A stretch of DNA of 64,000 bases, from positions 1-64,000 of the forward strand of contig DATADX010000067.1 in the NCBI GenBank assembly GCA_036258315.1, in the 5' to 3' direction. The DNA comes from DASSYK01 sp036258315 (GTDB lineage: Bacteria > Actinomycetota > Thermoleophilia > Solirubrobacterales > 70-9). The position numbers and the translations under genes are program-made. A model generated the notes under the pieces. It was not told the origin of the DNA, ran no database searches, and was given only the letters and a program-made list of their open reading frames with translations. Shown here piece after piece: positions 25,955 through 34,342 of this stretch. How positions within the stretch are numbered: the stretch's first letter is position 1; each line of letters starts with the position of its first letter.

Positions 25955-27027
25955 CAGGCCTTGATAGTGATCACGTCGCCGTCGCGGACCACATAGTCGC
26001 GTCCCTCGGTGCGCAGCGTGCCGCGGTCGCGTGCGCCGGCATACCCTCCGGCATCGACGAGCGCGTCCCAGGCGACCACCTCGGCTCGCACGAAAGCCCG
26101 CTGGAGGTCCGTGTGGACCTCGGCGGCCGCGTCGTGGGCCGTGCCGCCGCGGCGCAGGGTGCGCGCCATCGCCTCCTTGTCCTCGTCGGCGGTGAAGAAG
26201 GTGACGAGGTCGAGGAGCTCGAATGCGGCGCGGATCAGACGATCGAGCCCGGATCGCTCGATCCCGAGCTCGACGCGCATCTCCTCGGCCCCGGCGTCGT
26301 CGAGCTCGCGCAGCTCCGACTCGACCCTGGCCGAGATCGCGACCGCGGCGGCCCCCTGCTCACGCGCCCGCTCGGCGAGCTCCGGCGGGACCTCGGTCAC
26401 GCCCTCGTCGACGTTGGCGACGTAGAGGACCGGCTTCGCCGTCAGGGGCCCGAGCTTGCGCAGAGCGTCCGGGGCCCCCTCGGGGACGGGCACGTCCCGG
26501 GCCGGCCGGCCCGCGGCGAGGGCCTCCACGAGCGCCTCGAGCCAGTCGCGCTCGGCGATCGCCGCCTTGTCGCCCGAGCGCGCTTCCTTGACGACCTTCT
26601 CGAGCCGGCGCTCGGCCTGCTCGAGGTCGGCGGCCAGCAGCTCGGTCTCGACCAGGTCGGCGTCGGCGAGCGGGTCGACGCGGCCCTCGGGATGCGCGAT
26701 CGCGCCCGAGCCATGGGCGCGGATCACGTGGCAGATCGCGTCCGTCTCGCGGATCGAGGCGAGGAACTGGTTGCCGAGTCCCTCCCCCCGGGACGCGCCC
26801 GGGACGAGTCCCGCGATGTCGTGGAAGTCGATCGTCTCGGACACGACCGAGGACGAGCCGACGACCGCGGCGACCCGCTCGAGGCGCTCGTCGGGGACGT
26901 CGACGACGGCGACGTTGGGGTCGATGGTGGTGAACGGGTGCCCGCCGGTCTCGGCGCCGGCGGCGGTGAGAGCGTTGAACAGCGTCGATTTGCCCGCGTT
27001 CGGCAGGCCCACGATCCCGATCTTCAC
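25954..27027 (-). CDS. ychF: OBG-family P-loop ATPase/GTPase YchF
   Basis: 357 aa, normal YchF length. G1 is GLPNAGKSTLFN (residues 7-18), G3 lies in IDFHDIAGLVPGASRGEGLGNQFL, and NVDE near 207 replaces the usual NKxD, as expected for the ATP-preferring YchF. The C-terminal TGS/ubiquitin-like domain includes LLDLVTFFTADEDKEAMARTL. It binds ribosomes and the translation apparatus. It heads an operon with the MTA-salvage phosphorylase and deaminase. The start is GTG 27027, 8 nt after GAGAAT. Confidence 0.95.
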   Translation of the reverse strand: MKIGIVGLPNAGKSTLFNALTAAGAETGGHPFTTIDPNVAVVDVPDERLERVAAVVGSSSVVSETIDFHDIAGLVPGASRGEGLGNQFLASIRETDAICHVIRAHGSGAIAHPEGRVDPLADADLVETELLAADLEQAERRLEKVVKEARSGDKAAIAERDWLEALVEALAAGRPARDVPVPEGAPDALRKLGPLTAKPVLYVANVDEGVTEVPPELAERAREQGAAAVAISARVESELRELDDAGAEEMRVELGIERSGLDRLIRAAFELLDLVTFFTADEDKEAMARTLRRGGTAHDAAAEVHTDLQRAFVRAEVVAWDALVDAGGYAGARDRGTLRTEGRDYVVRDGDVITIKA

Positions 27028-27083
27028 AGCGCGGGATTCTCCACGTTGGCCGCGGCGGGCCGCGTTGCGGGAGGATTCAGGGC

Positions 27084-28151
27084 GTGCCGGACCTCCGCGC
27101 GGCGATCATCGGCTTCGGGCTGGCGGGCTCGGTCTTCCACGCGCCGCTGCTCGCGTCGACCGCGGGCCTGTCGGTCGCATCCGTCGTCACCCGCGACCCT
27201 GGCCGCCGGGAGCGGGCCGAGCGGGAGCATCCCGGCGTACGGGTCTTCGACGAGGCCGACGAGCTGTTCGCGCACGGCGACGAGCACGACCTCGTCGTGG
27301 TCGCGGCGCCGAACGAAGCGCACGTGCCGCTCGCGCGGCGGGCGCTCGACGCCGGCCTGCCCGCCGTCGTCGACAAGCCGCTGGCGCCGAGCGCCGCCGA
27401 CGCGCGCGGCCTCGTCGAGCACGCCGAGGCGCGGGGACTGCTGCTGACCGTGTTCATGAACCGCCGCTGGGACTCCGACCAGCTCACCCTGCGCCGCCTG
27501 ATCGAGGAGGGGTCGCTGGGATCGGTGCTGAGCTACGAGTCGCGGTTCGAGCGCTGGCGCCCCCAGCTGTCGGAGAAGCAGCCGTGGCGCGAGCGGACCC
27601 CGCCCGAGGCGGGGGGCGGCGTGCTGCTCGATCTCGGTACCCACCTCGTCGATCAGGCGCTGGCCCTGTTCGGCTCTGTCGCCCACGTCTACGCCGAGGT
27701 CGCCGCCCGCCGCGGCGGCCCCGCCGACGACGACTCCTTCCTGGTGCTGCAGCACCACTCGGGGCCTCGAAGCCTCCTCTGGGCCTCGACGCTGGCGGCG
27801 GCGCCAGGCCCGCGGCTGCGGGTGCTCGGCGACCGCGCCGCCTACGTGCTCGCGGGCCTCGATGGGCAGGAGGACGCGCTCCGGGCCGGCAGGCGCCCCG
27901 GCGACCCGGACGATCAGTGGGGCGTCGAGCCAGCCTCCCGATGGGGGCGGCTGATGGCGGGCGACGAGGAGGAGGCGGCGCCGAGCGAGCCGGGTGCCTG
28001 GCCGCGCTTCTACGCGCTGCTCGAGCGAGCCCTGCGCGAGGGCGGTCCGCCGCCCGTCGACCCCTGGGATGCCGTTCGCGGGCTCGAGCTGCTCGAAGCC
28101 GCTCGGCGCAGCGCCGCGGAGGCGGCCGCCGTCGCCCTCCCCGCCGGCTGA
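27084..28151 (+). CDS. Gfo/Idh/MocA family oxidoreductase
   Basis: 355 aa. The N-terminal Rossmann part (AAIIGFGLAGSVFHAPLLAS, residues 6-25) is followed by the EKPL-like catalytic segment VDKPLAPSAADAR (near 95) and the C-terminal GGGVLLDLGTHLVDQAL motif with the catalytic-site His (near 185). It probably oxidises a sugar or cyclitol with NAD(P). GTG 27084 is preceded by GGGAGG. It converges with the sugar ABC transporter operon 7 bp downstream; the two are likely functionally linked, but substrate identity is unknown. Confidence 0.88.
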   Translation: MPDLRAAIIGFGLAGSVFHAPLLASTAGLSVASVVTRDPGRRERAEREHPGVRVFDEADELFAHGDEHDLVVVAAPNEAHVPLARRALDAGLPAVVDKPLAPSAADARGLVEHAEARGLLLTVFMNRRWDSDQLTLRRLIEEGSLGSVLSYESRFERWRPQLSEKQPWRERTPPEAGGGVLLDLGTHLVDQALALFGSVAHVYAEVAARRGGPADDDSFLVLQHHSGPRSLLWASTLAAAPGPRLRVLGDRAAYVLAGLDGQEDALRAGRRPGDPDDQWGVEPASRWGRLMAGDEEEAAPSEPGAWPRFYALLERALREGGPPPVDPWDAVRGLELLEAARRSAAEAAAVALPAG

Positions 28152-28158
28152 GCCCGAG

Positions 28159-29364
28159 TCAGGTGAAGGCCGACTGCTGGCGCTGGCGGCGAGTGACGGC
28201 GTCGATCGTGACCGCCGCAAGGAGGACGCCGCCGGTGATCATGAACTTGATGTCGGAGTCGAGCCCGAGCAGGTCCATCCCGTTCGAGATCGAGCCGATC
28301 ACCAGGGCGCCGAGGAGCGCAGCCCACACGGAGCCGCGGCCGCCGAACAGGCTGACCCCCGCGATCACCGGCCCTGCGATCGCAAGAAGCAGCAGGTCGC
28401 CGGAGCCCGAGGCCTGGTTGACGGCGATCAGCCGTGAGGCCGCGAGGATTCCGCCCGCCGCCGCAAGCGTCGAAGCGATCGTGAAGACGGCGATCTTGGT
28501 CCTGTTGACCCGGATTCCCGCCCGCCGAGCCGCCTCGGCATTGCCACCGGATGCGTAGATGTGACGGCCGAAGCGGGTGCGGGTGGTGATGAAGTCGAAG
28601 AGCGCGCAGAGCCCGACCAGGATCAGCGCCGCCAGCGGGATCCCTCTGTCCGAGGCGAGGATCGCGACGGCGGCGAACGTAGCGCCGCCGACCAACGCCG
28701 TCCGGAGGATGAGCCCGGCCAACGGCCCGGCCTCGAGGCCTGCTTTCAGCCGCTTGCGGCGTCGGAACAGCCCCGACCCGAGGGTCCCCGCGGTGACCAC
28801 CACCGCGAGCGTCCAGCCGACCCATGGGTCGTAGAACTTCCCAGCCAGGTCCGTGATCGTGCTCGGGGGCAGGTTGATCGTGCCGGTGTCGCCGAGCACC
28901 AGCAACAGGGCCCCCTGCCAGGCGAGCAGGCCGGCGAGGGTGACCACGAATGACGGAATCCCGAAGAAGGTCACCATGAACCCGTTGAAGAGCCCGATCG
29001 CCGCCCCGGTCGCGAGCCCGGCGAGGATCGCGAGCTCGGCGTTCCAGCCCTGCTTGACGTTGAGGACGGCCATCACCCCCGCGGCGAGGCCGCTGACCGC
29101 GCCCACCGAGAGGTCGATCTCGCCGAGCAGCAGGACGAGCACGACGCCGATCGAGATCGTCCCCACTGCGGCGATCTGCAGAGCCAGGTTGGTGAGGTTG
29201 ATCGCCGACAGGAAGCGATCGTTCTGGATCTGGAAGATCGCCCAGATCACGGCGATGATCAGCACGACCCGGAGCGAGCCCAGCTCCCCTCGCGCGATCT
29301 GCGCGAGGAACGAGAGCCGGCTTTGCTCCTTCTGCTCGTCCGCGGTTGGTGCCGCTGCTTCCAT
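28159..29364 (-). CDS. Sugar ABC transporter permease (XylH-like)
   Basis: 401 aa, with about ten hydrophobic segments, of the BPD_transp_2 family used by ribose/xylose-type importers. Features: GVVLVLLLGEIDLSVGAVSG (the signature GEIDLSVG, near residue 85) and TRFGRHIYASGGNAEAARRAGI (ATPase-contact loop near 275). It resembles D-xylose permease XylH in length and motifs. Last gene of the binding protein - ATPase - permease operon; ATG overlaps the ATPase stop as TGATG. Confidence 0.92.
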   Translation of the reverse strand: MEAAAPTADEQKEQSRLSFLAQIARGELGSLRVVLIIAVIWAIFQIQNDRFLSAINLTNLALQIAAVGTISIGVVLVLLLGEIDLSVGAVSGLAAGVMAVLNVKQGWNAELAILAGLATGAAIGLFNGFMVTFFGIPSFVVTLAGLLAWQGALLLVLGDTGTINLPPSTITDLAGKFYDPWVGWTLAVVVTAGTLGSGLFRRRKRLKAGLEAGPLAGLILRTALVGGATFAAVAILASDRGIPLAALILVGLCALFDFITTRTRFGRHIYASGGNAEAARRAGIRVNRTKIAVFTIASTLAAAGGILAASRLIAVNQASGSGDLLLLAIAGPVIAGVSLFGGRGSVWAALLGALVIGSISNGMDLLGLDSDIKFMITGGVLLAAVTIDAVTRRQRQQSAFT

Positions 29365-30167
29365 CAGACCGTCCTCTGCTGCTCGGCGGTGTCCGCGGCG
29401 GCGCCCGTGATCGCCGCGACGACCTGCTCGGGAGTGGAGTGCTTGGGGTCGAATGTCGCCACCCGCCTCCCCAGCAGCAGGACCACGATCCGGTCCGCGA
29501 CCTGGAAGACGTTGCCGAGGTTGTGGCTGATCACGACCACGCCCATCCCCCGCTCGGCCAGCCGCCTCTCGAGGGCGAGGACCTGCTCGGTCTGGGACAC
29601 GCCGAGCGCCGCGGTCGGCTCGTCGAAGAGCACGACCTTCGGGTCGCCGACGAGCGAGCGGGCGATCGCGACCGACTGGCGCTGGCCCCCGGAGAGGTAG
29701 CCCACCTCGGTGCGGACGCTTCCGAGGGTGGTGACGGAGAGATCGTCGAGCAGCTGCAGCGTCCGCTGCTCCATGTCCGTCTCGTCCAGCGTGTGGACCG
29801 GAACCGGGACCCCGTCCCCGCCGACCTCCTCCTGGCCGAGGAACAGGTTGGCGACCACGTCGAGGTTGTCGCAGAGGGCGAGGTCCTGGAAGACGGTGGC
29901 GATTCCGAGGTTGGCGGCCGCCTTCGGGTCCGAGACCTTCACCTGGCGGCCCTCGAAGTACATCTCGCCGCTGTCGGCGGGCTGGACGCCGTCCATTGCC
30001 TTCACCAGCGTCGACTTACCGGCGCCGTTGTCGCCGACCACCGCGACCACTTCGCCAGCGTCGACCTCGAAATCGACGTCGGACAGGGCCTGGACCGGCC
30101 CGAAGCTCTTGCTGACACCCCTGAGCTCGAGGAGGTGCTCGGGCTGAGCGTCGTTCGACTCGCTCAC
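29364..30167 (-). CDS. Sugar ABC transporter ATP-binding protein, single domain
   Basis: 267 aa. Walker A GDNGAGKST (near residue 45), Q-loop FQDLALCDNL, signature YLSGGQRQSVAIAR and Walker B VVLFDEPTAAL are intact. Most ribose/xylose importers use a tandem two-domain ATPase of about 500 aa; this one has a single domain, so it should act as a homodimer. GTG 30167 has AGGAGGTG 8 nt upstream. It is flanked by binding protein and permease genes. Confidence 0.93.
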   Translation of the reverse strand: MSESNDAQPEHLLELRGVSKSFGPVQALSDVDFEVDAGEVVAVVGDNGAGKSTLVKAMDGVQPADSGEMYFEGRQVKVSDPKAAANLGIATVFQDLALCDNLDVVANLFLGQEEVGGDGVPVPVHTLDETDMEQRTLQLLDDLSVTTLGSVRTEVGYLSGGQRQSVAIARSLVGDPKVVLFDEPTAALGVSQTEQVLALERRLAERGMGVVVISHNLGNVFQVADRIVVLLLGRRVATFDPKHSTPEQVVAAITGAAADTAEQQRTV

Positions 30168-30233
30168 CTCACTCGCACCTCCTCGCGCTCGGGGTTCATT
30201 CTCTGATTCCTACTACTTACTCGTGTCCTCTGT

Positions 30234-31373
30234 CTACTCCAGACCCGCCTGCTGACAGGCCTGCGCGTACTGCTGCGTGCAGATGTCCTGCACTGTCCAG
30301 TACGGCCCACCCTTTTCACCGTTGTCCTTCAGCACGGTGTCCTGGATGTTGTCGATCGTCACCGCGACCGGAGTGAGGAGCACGGACGGAACCATCTCCG
30401 CGCCGTTGTCCGTCTCGCCAGTGACCAGGTCGCTCGGGACGTCCTCGCCCTGAGCGAGCGCCGCCGCCAGCTGGGCCGCCGCGTCCGTCTCATCGGCGGT
30501 CGACTTGTAGACGGTCATGAACTGCTCGCCGACGAGGATCCGCTGGATCGCCTCCAGCTCGGCGTCCTGACCGGTCGTGGGCTTGCTCGCCGGGTCGATC
30601 CCGGCACCCTTCATCGCGGCGATCGCGCCGCCGGCGGTCCCGTCGTTCATCGCGTAGACGCCGTTGAACCCGTTGTTGCCGACCGCGGTGATCGCCTGCT
30701 CCATCTCCTGCTGGGCCTTGTCGGGGCTCCAGTCGGGAGTGTCGTACTCCTGGGCGATCTCAACGCCGGCCTGATCGAACTTGGACTGCGCGCCCTGTCC
30801 GAACAGCTTGGCGTTGTTGTCCGTCGGCGAGCCATTGATCTTCACGATCGGGCCCGTCGGGCTGCCGTCGTCGGCGAGCTTCTTCGTCAGGGCCTCGCCC
30901 TGAAGCTCGCCGACCCGGACGTTGTCGAACGAGACGTAGTAGTCGACGCCCGGCGAGTCCGTGATCAGACGGTCGTAGCTGATCACCGGGACGTCCTGCT
31001 GCTCGGCCAGGTTGACCATCGACGCGGCGGAGGCCGAGTCGACCGGGTCGAGGACCATCACGTCAATCTCCTCAGTGAGGGCCGCCTCGACCTGGTCCTG
31101 CTGGGCGGCGGCGTCCTGGTTCGCGTTGCTGTAGATCAGCTCGCAGTCCGGGCAGATCCTCTTCAGGTTCGCCTCGAACTCGGGGTGATCGTGTGACTCA
31201 TAGCGGGTCGTCTTCGACTCCGGCAGCAGCAGGGCGACCTTCCCTCCGCCACCGGCGGTGGTGTCACCACCGCCGTCATCGTCATCGTCGCCGCAGGCGA
31301 CGAGACCGCCGGCCAGCACCAGGGCCGCGCATGACAGCACGGCCCAGCGGGCCAAGCTCCTAGTCCTCTCCAT
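30234..31373 (-). CDS. Sugar-binding lipoprotein of ABC importer (XylF-like)
   Basis: 379 aa periplasmic-binding-protein fold (Peripla_BP_4). Lipobox LVAC after a 20-residue hydrophobic stretch, then an Asp/Gly-rich linker (GDDDDDGGGD) tethers it to the membrane outer face. SYDRLITDSPGVDYYVSFDN and VKINGSPTDNNA match xylose-binding-type proteins; the sugar is inferred, not proven. ATG 31373 was chosen over GTG 31385 because the GTG directly abuts the GGAGG and could not use it. The 70-bp region upstream holds an inverted repeat likely read by the adjacent ROK repressor. Confidence 0.9.
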   Translation of the reverse strand: MERTRSLARWAVLSCAALVLAGGLVACGDDDDDGGGDTTAGGGGKVALLLPESKTTRYESHDHPEFEANLKRICPDCELIYSNANQDAAAQQDQVEAALTEEIDVMVLDPVDSASAASMVNLAEQQDVPVISYDRLITDSPGVDYYVSFDNVRVGELQGEALTKKLADDGSPTGPIVKINGSPTDNNAKLFGQGAQSKFDQAGVEIAQEYDTPDWSPDKAQQEMEQAITAVGNNGFNGVYAMNDGTAGGAIAAMKGAGIDPASKPTTGQDAELEAIQRILVGEQFMTVYKSTADETDAAAQLAAALAQGEDVPSDLVTGETDNGAEMVPSVLLTPVAVTIDNIQDTVLKDNGEKGGPYWTVQDICTQQYAQACQQAGLE

Positions 31374-31414
31374 TACGACCTTCACCTCCGTTGGTTGACT
31401 CTCTCCTTGGATTC

Positions 31415-31438
31415 TCGAACAGAAACCGATTCGTTCGA
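31415..31438. promoter_or_regulatory. TCGAAC-N12-GTTCGA inverted repeat, candidate ROK operator
   Basis: Arms at 31415-31420 and 31433-31438 lie between the ROK gene stop and the binding-protein start. The 12-bp spacer equals that of a second inverted repeat in front of the ROK gene, although the arm sequences differ. Confidence 0.4.
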
Positions 31439-31445
31439 AGCTTTT

Positions 31446-32654
31446 TCATGCCGCCACCCCCGCCGCCGGCCGGGAGACGAAGCGGTCCGACGAGTGCAGG
31501 ACGAGGGCGAGGGCGCCGAGCAGCTCGGCGCGCTCGCCGAGCACCCCGGACACGACCCTGACCTCGTCCGCCGCGCTGGGGATCGAGTAGCGGCGGATCG
31601 TCTCGCCGATCGGCTCGGTGATCGTCTCGCCCGCGGCGCTGAGGTCGCCGCCGACGATCACCAGGCTCGGATTGATCAGGTTGCAGAGGCTCGCGATCGT
31701 GATCCCGATCTCGCGGCCGGCTTCGCCGATCAGCTTGCCGGCGGCTGCGTCCCCATCCCCGGCCAGCTCCAGCAGGCGCGGTGTCGAGACCGGCTCGCCG
31801 CGGCTCCGGCCGAGCAGCTCGGCGATCGCGCGTGCGGAGGCGACCGTCTCGAGACAGCCGCGCATCCCGCAGCGGCAGATCGCCCCGCTCTCCTGAGCCG
31901 GGGTGTGGCCGATCTCCCCGGCGGTGCCGCCGGCCCCGCGATAGAGCCGGCCGCCGAGCAACAGCCCGGCGCCGACCCCCGAGGAAAGCTTGATGTAGAT
32001 CAGCTCCGCGTGACCCTGGCCACTCCCCCAGACGAACTCGGCGAGCGCCCCGAGGTTCGCGTCGTTCTCGACCTGGACGGCGAGCCCCAGGCGCCGGCTC
32101 ATCTCGGCGGCGGCGTCGATCCCGACCCAGCCGGGCAGGATCGCGGACGAGCCGACCGCGCCGGTCAGGTGGTTGATCGGGCCGGGCAGCCCCATCCCCA
32201 CCCCGATCACGCGATCGCGATCGACACCGGCCTCGGCGAGCACCTCGCCGACCAGCTTCGCCGCGGCGTCGAGGCCGTCGGCCGCCGAGTGATCGACGTC
32301 GAGCTCGTGCCCGGCCTCGGCGAGGATGTCGTGGGAGAGATCGGCCGCGGCGACGCGAAGGTGCGTATGGCCGAAGTCGACGCCGACCGCGACCCCGGCC
32401 GACTTGTTGAGCGACAGCGGCACGGGCGGCCGTCCTCCCTGATCGCCGTGGGCGACGCCCATCACCTCCTGCTCGCTGACGAGCCCGCTCGCCATCAGGT
32501 CCGCGACGATGCTGGAGACCGTCGACCGCGATAGCCCGGTCACCCTTGCGATCTCCGCGCGGCTCGCGGTGCCGCGGTCGCGGAGGGCATCGACGACGCG
32601 GCGGCGGTTGAGCTCGCGGAGGGAGTGAAGGGATCCGGAATCGGACGATTCCAC
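31446..32654 (-). CDS. ROK family transcriptional repressor
   Basis: 402 aa. N-terminal winged HTH (TASRAEIARVTGLSRSTVSSIVADLMASGL, residues about 29-58), then a sugar-kinase-like ROK domain with VGVDFGHTHLRVAAADLS, ENDANLGALAEFVWG and the zinc cluster GEIGHTPAQESGAICRCGMRGCLE. These are features of XylR/NagC-type repressors that respond to sugars. It lies directly upstream of the sugar importer in the same direction and is the likely repressor of it and of itself. GTG 32654 follows a near-consensus promoter. Confidence 0.93.
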   Translation of the reverse strand: MESSDSGSLHSLRELNRRRVVDALRDRGTASRAEIARVTGLSRSTVSSIVADLMASGLVSEQEVMGVAHGDQGGRPPVPLSLNKSAGVAVGVDFGHTHLRVAAADLSHDILAEAGHELDVDHSAADGLDAAAKLVGEVLAEAGVDRDRVIGVGMGLPGPINHLTGAVGSSAILPGWVGIDAAAEMSRRLGLAVQVENDANLGALAEFVWGSGQGHAELIYIKLSSGVGAGLLLGGRLYRGAGGTAGEIGHTPAQESGAICRCGMRGCLETVASARAIAELLGRSRGEPVSTPRLLELAGDGDAAAGKLIGEAGREIGITIASLCNLINPSLVIVGGDLSAAGETITEPIGETIRRYSIPSAADEVRVVSGVLGERAELLGALALVLHSSDRFVSRPAAGVAA

Positions 32655-32663
32655 GGCGGCGGC

Positions 32664-32692
32664 AGTCTCGTTGACGGGGGCGCGTTTGTCAA
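32664..32692 (-). promoter_or_regulatory. ROK gene promoter, TTGACA-17-GAGACT, with inverted repeat
   Basis: -35 TTGACA (32692-32687), 17-bp spacer, -10 GAGACT (32669-32664). Initiation about 7 nt downstream would start a few bases before GTG 32654. The bases TTGAC (32671-32675) and GTCAA (32688-32692) form an inverted repeat with 12-bp spacing over the promoter, suggesting autoregulation. Confidence 0.55.
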
Positions 32693-32741
32693 GAGCACGG
32701 TCGAACTACCCCGATTTTGCCGGAATGTATGTCGGAAGCTT

Positions 32742-33344
32742 CTACAAACCGAGCGGTACGGCGAGGCCCAGGGCGATGCCCAGGAGGGCGCCGGCGAGGA
32801 CATCGGACGGGTAGTGCATCCCGAGGTAGGGGCGGCCGGCCGCAATCGCGGCAGCCAGCACGAACAGGACCGCCGCCTCCGGGGCGATCCGCGTCATCGC
32901 CGTCGCGCAGGCGAAGGACGAGGTCGCGTGGGCGGAGGGGAAGCTCAGCGACGAGGGCGCGCCGCCCAGCGGGGGCAGCCCGTCGAGGACGGGGCGGGGG
33001 CGGCGGATGAGCAGCTTGACCGCGTAGTTGAGGCCGATCGCGACCGGACCGAGCAGCCCTGCGATCAGCCACTCCTCGCCGCGGTCCGAGTCGAGCAGCG
33101 CCATCACCGCGCCGATCGCGACCCAGACGGTGCCCCACTCGCCGATCCTGCCCAGCCATCTGCCCAGGGCCTCGGCGCGCGGACCGTGCCAGCGCGTCCG
33201 CATCGCGTGGAGCAGCGCGTTGTCGAGCCGGGCGAGCACGGCGGCGCAGGATAGTTGCGCAAGAATCCCCGCGGTGAACGAGGGGAGAGCCGCCTTCGTG
33301 AGAGCTTCCGCGAGCGGGCGGAGTACTTGAAGCTGCGCGCGCAC
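32742..33344 (-). CDS. PAP2 family phosphatase
   Basis: 200 aa integral membrane protein. The three PAP2 phosphatase motifs are visible: KLLIRRPRP, FPSAHATSS and GRPYLGMHYPSDVLAG, giving the catalytic His/His/Asp set. Likely substrates are lipid phosphates such as undecaprenyl pyrophosphate or phosphatidic acid. GTG 33344 is an uncertain start without ribosome site; an internal ATG (near residue 48) would still keep all motifs. Divergent from the BtrH-like gene by 11 bp. Confidence 0.87.
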   Translation of the reverse strand: MRAQLQVLRPLAEALTKAALPSFTAGILAQLSCAAVLARLDNALLHAMRTRWHGPRAEALGRWLGRIGEWGTVWVAIGAVMALLDSDRGEEWLIAGLLGPVAIGLNYAVKLLIRRPRPVLDGLPPLGGAPSSLSFPSAHATSSFACATAMTRIAPEAAVLFVLAAAIAAGRPYLGMHYPSDVLAGALLGIALGLAVPLGL

Positions 33345-33355
33345 GAATCGGGCTG

Positions 33356-34342
33356 ATGGGAGCGACCGCGGACCGGGTGATGGTGCCCGGCTACACCCAC
33401 ATACCGGGCCACCACTGCGGCTCGACCGCGCTTCGGAACCTGCTCGCCCACCACGGCGCCGAGGTCTCGGAGGACGTGGCGTTCGGCCTCGGCGCCGGCG
33501 CCTGCTTCTTCTACGTCGCGATCGACGGCCAGTCGCCGTCGCGGTTCACGAACGGGCGCGCGGCGAACCTCGAGGAGAACTTCCTCGAGCTGACCGAGAC
33601 CCCGCTGCGCCTGCGAACCGACGACGACCCCGCTCGCGCCTGGGAGCTCGCCCGCGAGGCCGTCGACGGCGGCCGGCCCGTGCTGCTGCTGACCGACCTC
33701 TACTACCTGGACCACTACGGGAACTCGGCGCACTTCCCCGGGCACGCGGTCGTGCTCGCGGGCTACGACGAACGCGAGGCCCTGCTCTCGGACACCGGCT
33801 TCGTGCAGTTGCAGACGACCGCCCTGGAGAACCTCGCGAAGGCGCGGCACTCGAAGCAGCCGATCTTCCAACTCGAGGGCCAGCTGGTCGACCTGCCAGA
33901 GGGCGCCGAGCTCGACGCCGAGCGGCTCCGCGAGGCGGTGCCGGGCGCGATCGAGCGGGCGGCGGCCGAGATGCTCGAGCCCGCGCCGGGCGAGTTCCAG
34001 GGCCTGCCCGCGTTGCGCAAGTTCGCCGCCGAGGTCGCAGGATGGCCGGACGCGGCCGAGGACTGGCGGTGGTGCGCCCGCTTCCTCTTTCAGGTGATCG
34101 AGCGGCGCGGCACAGGCGGCGGCAACTTTCGGCTCATGTACTCGCGCTTCCTCGATCAATGCGGCTACGAACAGGCTGGGCTCGCGGCGCGGGCGGCCGA
34201 GGGCTGGACGGAGCTCGCGGAGGCGGCGCGCGAGGCGAGCGAAGCGAAGAGCCCCGACCCCGCGACGTGGCGACGCCTCGGTGCCGAGGCCGACCGCGTC
34301 CTCGAGGCCGAGACTCGCCTCTGGACCGCGCTGGGGCGTTAG
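33356..34342 (+). CDS. BtrH N-terminal domain protein (DUF4872-type)
   Basis: 328 aa. It opens with VPGYTHIPGHHCGSTALRNLL, a cysteine-protease-like start characteristic of the BtrH N-terminal domain; the downstream His in NSAHFPGHAVVLAGYDE fits a papain-like or acyltransferase Cys-His pair. The C-terminal 130 residues are helical with FLFQVIERRGTGGGNFRLMYSRFL, typical of the DUF4872 part. BtrH itself transfers an acyl group from a carrier protein in butirosin synthesis; no such cluster exists here, so the role is open. The start is uncertain (ATG 33356 or GTG 33377). Confidence 0.8.
   Translation: MGATADRVMVPGYTHIPGHHCGSTALRNLLAHHGAEVSEDVAFGLGAGACFFYVAIDGQSPSRFTNGRAANLEENFLELTETPLRLRTDDDPARAWELAREAVDGGRPVLLLTDLYYLDHYGNSAHFPGHAVVLAGYDEREALLSDTGFVQLQTTALENLAKARHSKQPIFQLEGQLVDLPEGAELDAERLREAVPGAIERAAAEMLEPAPGEFQGLPALRKFAAEVAGWPDAAEDWRWCARFLFQVIERRGTGGGNFRLMYSRFLDQCGYEQAGLAARAAEGWTELAEAAREASEAKSPDPATWRRLGAEADRVLEAETRLWTALGR

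Noticed and set aside
31395..32534. 379-codon plus-strand frame opposite the ROK gene
   Set aside because: Antisense to a complete ROK repressor with HTH and zinc motifs; translation is Ala/Asp/Arg-rich noise.
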